A stretch of DNA of 64,000 bases. It comes from Pelomonas sp. Root1217 (GTDB lineage: Bacteria; Pseudomonadota; Gammaproteobacteria; Burkholderiales; Burkholderiaceae_C). Under the pieces are notes generated by a model. The model ran no database searches and had not been told where the DNA came from. It saw nothing but the letters and a program-made list of their open reading frames with translations. Positions 61,101 through 64,000 of the stretch are shown piece by piece. Numbering within the stretch: position 1 is the stretch's first letter; every line of letters starts with the position of its first letter. The stretch is from positions 13,309-77,308 of the forward strand of contig NZ_LMDC01000003.1 of NCBI RefSeq assembly GCF_001425705.1. The letters are read 5' to 3'. The translations under genes and the position numbers were made by a program.

Positions 61101-61663
61101 GCGGCATGATGGATGACTTCTTCACGCGCAAGCTCAGCCCCCTGGTCGATGTCGGCACCAACCCCTGGAGCTTCCGGCCCACGGGTGATGGAGCGAAGCC
61201 GGTGTCGCCGGCGGCCCTGGCCGACTTCCAGCGCGCCACCCGCATCCGCGAGGTCTTCTTCCGCGGCGGCGGCAAGTCGCCAGCCTTCCGTGTCGACGTG
61301 CGCGTGCTGGAGCTCAATGACGGCCTGAAGGAGCTGACCCTGGACATCGACGGCCAGGTCAGCAAATTCACCGCCGGCAGCAACCAGGCCGTCAGCCTGC
61401 AATGGCCCGGCGCGCGCCTGAGTTCGCAGATCAAGCTGAGCGGCCAGCCGGGCGGCACGCCCGTCACCTTCGACGGCCCCTGGGCGCTGTTCCGCCTCTT
61501 CGACCGCTTCGAGGTGCAGGGCTCGCCGCAGCAGCCGGAGCGCTTCGTCGTCGTCATCAACCTCGATGGCCACCGCGCCCGGCTGGAGGTCACGGCCAGC
61601 AGCGTGTTCAACCCCTTCCGGCTGCGCGAGCTGCAGCAGTTCCGCTGCCCGGGGGCGCTGTGA
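58121..61663 (+). CDS. tssM: T6SS membrane-complex ATPase-like protein TssM (IcmF/VasK)
   Basis: 1180 aa. TssM spans the inner membrane and forms the periplasmic shell of the envelope complex. There are two N-terminal helices (ITLGIFGLLVISALVWWVG and WIALAVVWLLGGLRLVW) and a third at about 447-467 (LATLGLVTLTLLVGWGFSYF). The cytoplasmic GTPase-like domain keeps Walker A GAPGSGKTT at about 131-139 and DTAGRYATQD. The long periplasmic region contains LKAYLMLYTPEHLDAPGLQA, RLYLEEYVKVWDAYLADVRL and the C-terminal beta domain (WPGARLSSQIKLSGQPGG, FDGPWALFRLFDRFEVQGS) that binds TssJ in other systems. Full length. Its stop overlaps tagF (GTGA). Confidence 0.95.
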   Translation: MKKFLSILFHPITLGIFGLLVISALVWWVGPLIAFGEHRPLDTSFARWIALAVVWLLGGLRLVWTQMRRRRINAALVKGMGGGPSASAKEEAVLQERFTQALTLLKKAPGTKKGLFGGNSLYDLPWYVFVGAPGSGKTTALLNAGLNFPLTEKLGQASVRGVGGTRNCEWWFSDEAVLIDTAGRYATQDSDKETDASAWNTFLDLLRKARPRRPINGVLLTISVQDLLALPPEQRKEQASRMRGRMQELQQRLGVRAPVYVMVTKCDLLAGFNETFGPMGKEERDQVFGFSFPVSMAPGEETLANFGSEFASLEKRLRERLIERMEAESDTLKRATLFAFPQQFGGLKGLLGGYLETVFGGGGPLDEPPRLRGVYFTSGTQEGTPIDRVLGALARTFGVERRLTPPAAAKGRSYFLNHLLRKVVFVEQGLVGQNAQVERRSARLRLAGLATLGLVTLTLLVGWGFSYFGNQRYISDIEAKLPALQDTIKALPPTSGSDPSALPEALAAIRDAAQPPGFALDNPPLSLGFGLFQGDKLDAGAQVSYHRLLQRGLAPRVAARLEERLRTANRDNLEFAYESLKAYLMLYTPEHLDAPGLQAWVGLDWDANLEGSLGAEKVALLKNHLDALLSRGAFEVAQPMDKTLVASVREMLGAYPLEYRIFSRLRRAQIDGDLPPFTVAAAAGPQSPNVFVRASGLPLTQGIPGMFTKDGYKKAFQTSVDKTAKQLADEEAWVLGTNAATAKRQAADKTLVERVRRLYLEEYVKVWDAYLADVRLVKLNGLDRGIAVSRLVSAVDSPLAAFLRAASRETTLIDPVSNDNSINKELNKRADDAVFAKGGELARLAGNQAKAPTSISRDGPLEKIVDDHFAALRRLVTGTPPPLDDVMKMFNEVYVQLSAVQEALKSKSPPPAGGGGGKLKAAAGQQPEPLRGALETLAEAADNQSRLVERQSLTGELQPVSEFCSRAIAGRYPVAQGSKVDVLPEDFGQFFAPGGMMDDFFTRKLSPLVDVGTNPWSFRPTGDGAKPVSPAALADFQRATRIREVFFRGGGKSPAFRVDVRVLELNDGLKELTLDIDGQVSKFTAGSNQAVSLQWPGARLSSQIKLSGQPGGTPVTFDGPWALFRLFDRFEVQGSPQQPERFVVVINLDGHRARLEVTASSVFNPFRLRELQQFRCPGAL

Positions 61664-62274
61664 GCGGCGTTGCCGGTTGGTATGGCAAGTTGCCGGCACT
61701 CGGTGATTTCGCCTCGCGGCGCCTCACGCCGGAATGGATCACTCAATGGGATGGCTGGCTGGCCGCCGGCCTGCACCAGCTGCGCGTCGACGCGCCCGAC
61801 ACCTGGCTGAACGACTACCTCGCGAGCCCCGCCTGGCGCTTCGCGCTGCTGCCCGGCGCCTTGCCTGATGGCCCCGGTGAAGGCCTGCGCGTCGGCGTGA
61901 TGATCCCTTCGGTGGACCGGGTGGGCCGCTACTTCCCCCTCGTCGTCATCAGCCCACCACTGCCGCGCCCGAACGATGGCGCCCAGGTGGCCGCGCTGTG
62001 GCAGTGGGCCGGCCAGATCGAGGAGATCGCCGTCAACGCGCTGCACGAGGACTGGAGCGCCGAGACGCTGGACGCCGCCCTGACCGACGCGCCGCCGCCC
62101 GCCGCCGCCGCACCCGACCGATCACTGCCGCCCGCGCTGGCCAACCTGCTGAGCCAGGCCGCCTGGGATGGATTGCAAGGCTGCAGCCTGTGGCTGCATG
62201 CCGGTGGCGGCCCGAGCGTGCAACCCGCGCTGCCCCAAGGCGCGGCCTTCGCTGCCTTGTTTAGACCGAACTGA
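61660..62274 (+). CDS. tagF: T6SS-associated protein TagF
   Basis: 204 aa from GTG 61660, overlapping the tssM stop. TagF is a post-translational repressor of assembly that acts on FHA in phosphorylation-controlled systems. It opens GVAGWYGKLPALGDFASRRL, the invariant TagF beginning, followed by WLAAGLHQLRVDAPDTWLND, WRFALLPGALPDGPG, MIPSVDRVGRYFPLVVISPP and LSQAAWDGLQGCSLWLH. The open frame extends further upstream, inside tssM, but is not family-like. Eight bases after its stop the TssB-TssC-like gene begins. Confidence 0.9.
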   Translation: MSGVAGWYGKLPALGDFASRRLTPEWITQWDGWLAAGLHQLRVDAPDTWLNDYLASPAWRFALLPGALPDGPGEGLRVGVMIPSVDRVGRYFPLVVISPPLPRPNDGAQVAALWQWAGQIEEIAVNALHEDWSAETLDAALTDAPPPAAAAPDRSLPPALANLLSQAAWDGLQGCSLWLHAGGGPSVQPALPQGAAFAALFRPN

Positions 62275-62281
62275 GGACGCC

Positions 62282-64000
62282 ATGAGCGACTGGACCCCCA
62301 ACTACGGCCAACTCTCGGCCCCCGCTCCTGCCTGGGCCGCCAAGCGGCCCATCCGCATCGCGTTGCTGGGCGACTTCGGCGCGGGCGCCGCTGCCGGCCG
62401 CCTGGACACCGGCGACGAGCTGGCCCGCCGCAAGCCGCGCGCCGTCGAATTCGACTCGCTCGAGGACTGGCTGGGCCAGCAGAACATCACACTGAGCCTC
62501 CCGATCGGTACCGACGGCGCGCCGGTCGAGATCCCGCTCGCCGACATGGACTCCTTCCATCCCGACACGCTGTTCCGCGAGCTGGACCTGTTCAAGAAGC
62601 TCAACGACCTGCGCAAGCGCCTCAACAACACCGCCAGCTTCGACAAGGCAGCGGCCGAGGTTGCCAAGTTCGCTGGCAGCAGCCAAAAGGCATCGCGCGC
62701 GGGCCGCGGCGCGCGGGCCCGCGGCGCCAGCCCGTCGGCCGGCTCGCGGCTGGACGATTTCGCGCGCCTGACCGGCCGCACGAGCGCGCCCGACAGCGGC
62801 GGCGGCATCGACACGCTGCTGCGCAACGTCATCGGCCCCTTCGTCGTGCCGGCGGCCAAGCCCGAGAAGGCCGGCCTCTTGAACACCTTGGACGCAGCGA
62901 TTGCCGACGGCATGCGCGCCGTGCTGCATCAGGCCGACTTCCAGGCCACCGAGTCGCTGTGGCGCGGCGTCGACTTCCTGCTGCGCCGGCTCGAGACCGG
63001 GCCGATGCTGCAGGTGCACCTCATCGACATCAGCGCCGAGGAGTTCGCCGCCGACCTCAGCGCCAGCGACGACCTCAGCGACAGCGGCCTGTACCGGCTG
63101 CTGGTGAGCAAGCCCGCCGAGGCCAAGGACGGCGGCTACACCTACGTCGCCGGCCTCTACCAGTTCGAGGCCACGCCGCCGCACACCGAGTTGCTGGGCC
63201 GCATGGCCAAGGTCGCCGCAGCGGCCGGTGCGACCTTCTTCACCGCGATGGCCGTGGACGAGCTCAGCAACCCGCGCGTGCCGCCGCACCCGCTGGTGGT
63301 GGACGCCTTCGCAGCCCTGCGCGGCCTGCCGGAGTCCAAGCGCCTGGCCCTGCTCGGCCCGCGCTTCCTGATGCGCCACCCCTACGGCAAGCGCAGCGAT
63401 CCGATCTCATCCTTCGCCTTCGAGGAATTCACGATGGCCGACGGCCTGGGCGGGCTGCTGTGGGGTCACCCGGCGCTGCTGGCACTGACGGTGCTGGCCG
63501 GCCAGAACGGCGCGCCCAACGTCAACGATCTGCCCTTCCACCACTTCGTCGATGCCGACGGCGACAGCACGGCCCTGCCCTGCACCGAGCGCTTCATTTC
63601 CTCGATGGTGGCGACCGAACTGGGCCGCTACGGCATCAAGGCGCTGATGGCGCACAAGGGCGAACCGCTGGTGCAGCTCACCGGCCCGGACACCGTGGCG
63701 GGTGTCTTCACACCGCCGGCCGCCGGCGCCGCCAAGCCGGGCGCGCGGATGGGGGTGGAGCTGGCGGTGCGCAGCAAGCTGGCCGAGCCCGACCAGCGGC
63801 CAGCGCGCAAGGGCGCCGCCAATGCCGAGCCTGAGGTATCGGACGACACGGCTGTAGAAGCCGACGCCGAGGCCAATACCGCCACCTCATCAGACAGCTC
63901 GCCCGACAGCAGCGACCTGGACGCCCTGCTCGCCGGCTTGAATTCGGACGACGCCGCGCCCGCACCCGAACCAGCCGCGTCGGACAGCGACGACCTCGAT
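62282..64000 (+). CDS. TssB-TssC-like fusion protein with acidic tail, partial (runs off window)
   Basis: 573 codons lie in the window; ATG 62282 has GAGGA upstream. Residues about 20-130 look like TssB (PIRIALLGDFGAGAAAGRLD, RAVEFDSLEDWLGQQ, LADMDSFHPDTLFRELDLFK, LNDLRKRL). A Gly/Arg/Ala/Ser-rich linker (GRGARARGASPSAGSR) leads to a TssC-like region at about 180-480: LHQADFQATESLWRGVDFLL, LQVHLIDISAEEFA, YTYVAGLYQFEATPPHTELL, LALLGPRFLMRHPYGKR, SFAFEEFTMADGLGG, ISSMVATELGRYGIKALMAH. From about 515 it becomes acidic and disordered. Intact tssB and tssC are in the same locus, so this is an extra sheath-like protein; its job is unknown. The C-terminus is not seen. Confidence 0.75.
   Translation, partial: MSDWTPNYGQLSAPAPAWAAKRPIRIALLGDFGAGAAAGRLDTGDELARRKPRAVEFDSLEDWLGQQNITLSLPIGTDGAPVEIPLADMDSFHPDTLFRELDLFKKLNDLRKRLNNTASFDKAAAEVAKFAGSSQKASRAGRGARARGASPSAGSRLDDFARLTGRTSAPDSGGGIDTLLRNVIGPFVVPAAKPEKAGLLNTLDAAIADGMRAVLHQADFQATESLWRGVDFLLRRLETGPMLQVHLIDISAEEFAADLSASDDLSDSGLYRLLVSKPAEAKDGGYTYVAGLYQFEATPPHTELLGRMAKVAAAAGATFFTAMAVDELSNPRVPPHPLVVDAFAALRGLPESKRLALLGPRFLMRHPYGKRSDPISSFAFEEFTMADGLGGLLWGHPALLALTVLAGQNGAPNVNDLPFHHFVDADGDSTALPCTERFISSMVATELGRYGIKALMAHKGEPLVQLTGPDTVAGVFTPPAAGAAKPGARMGVELAVRSKLAEPDQRPARKGAANAEPEVSDDTAVEADAEANTATSSDSSPDSSDLDALLAGLNSDDAAPAPEPAASDSDDLD

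Overview
The window is about 64 kb of high-GC DNA, roughly two-thirds G+C by eye, that reads as chromosome of a free-living Burkholderiales betaproteobacterium. A Roseateles, Mitsuaria or Rubrivivax-like member of the polysaccharide-degrading lineages is the best guess. This placement is an inference from gene content: a PEP-CTERM protein, a MASE4 hybrid kinase, two glycan-use loci, a Burkholderiales-style type VI secretion system (T6SS) with phosphorylation control, and an initiator tRNA. No 16S gene is present. I saw no phage, transposase, integrase or CRISPR array.

Bases 1-5701 (+) hold a xylan or arabinoxylan locus: the tail of a GPH-type sugar symporter, then GH62, GH43, GH39 and GH5 hydrolases. 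All four hydrolases carry export signals, and the last three overlap head to tail by ATGA. A MASE4 hybrid histidine kinase follows (5866-8385). Small accessory genes come next (8374-10635): a DUF1579-like protein, a NIPSNAP protein, an Lrp/AsnC regulator and a VOC protein.

Bases 10632-24449 (-) form a second, tightly packed catabolic cluster. In transcription order it encodes a CitE/HpcH-like lyase, a beta-propeller fused to a sodium:solute symporter, a LysR regulator, a TonB-dependent receptor, an exported beta-lactamase-fold hydrolase, ribokinase, a TIM-barrel-like protein fused to an FGE-sulfatase domain, GH127 beta-L-arabinofuranosidase, and a class III CoA-transferase. The likely logic is outer-membrane uptake of an arabinofuranose-bearing compound, inner-membrane Na+ symport, cytoplasmic cleavage by GH127 and kinase-dependent entry into metabolism. 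The two CoA-type genes would handle an acid.

Bases 24500-28850 are a mixed stretch: a LysR remnant, a PEP-CTERM protein, SelO/YdiU, a frameshifted mscS, a terminator and initiator tRNA-fMet(CAT).

Bases 28956-64000 are a T6SS locus. The minus-strand arm has an ECF sigma factor, an unknown gene and the kinase PpkA. The plus-strand arm runs tssA, tssB, tssC, hcp, two divergent Hcp-like genes, a zinc-ribbon gene, tagJ, tssE, tssF, tssG, clpV(tssH), vgrG, a DUF4123 chaperone, two unknown genes, tagH(FHA), pppA, a PAAR-like gene, (ompA-like on the other strand), tssK, tssL with an OmpA domain, tssM, tagF, and a gene fusing TssB-like and TssC-like regions that runs off the window. No TssJ lipoprotein is visible. 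Three copies of a CACAGAG-based hairpin repeat and an inverted pair of about 133-bp repeats sit between T6SS genes. The most unusual elements are the TssB-TssC-like fusion beside intact tssB/tssC, the trio of Hcp-fold genes, the barrel-FGE fusion, and the unknown genes next to vgrG.
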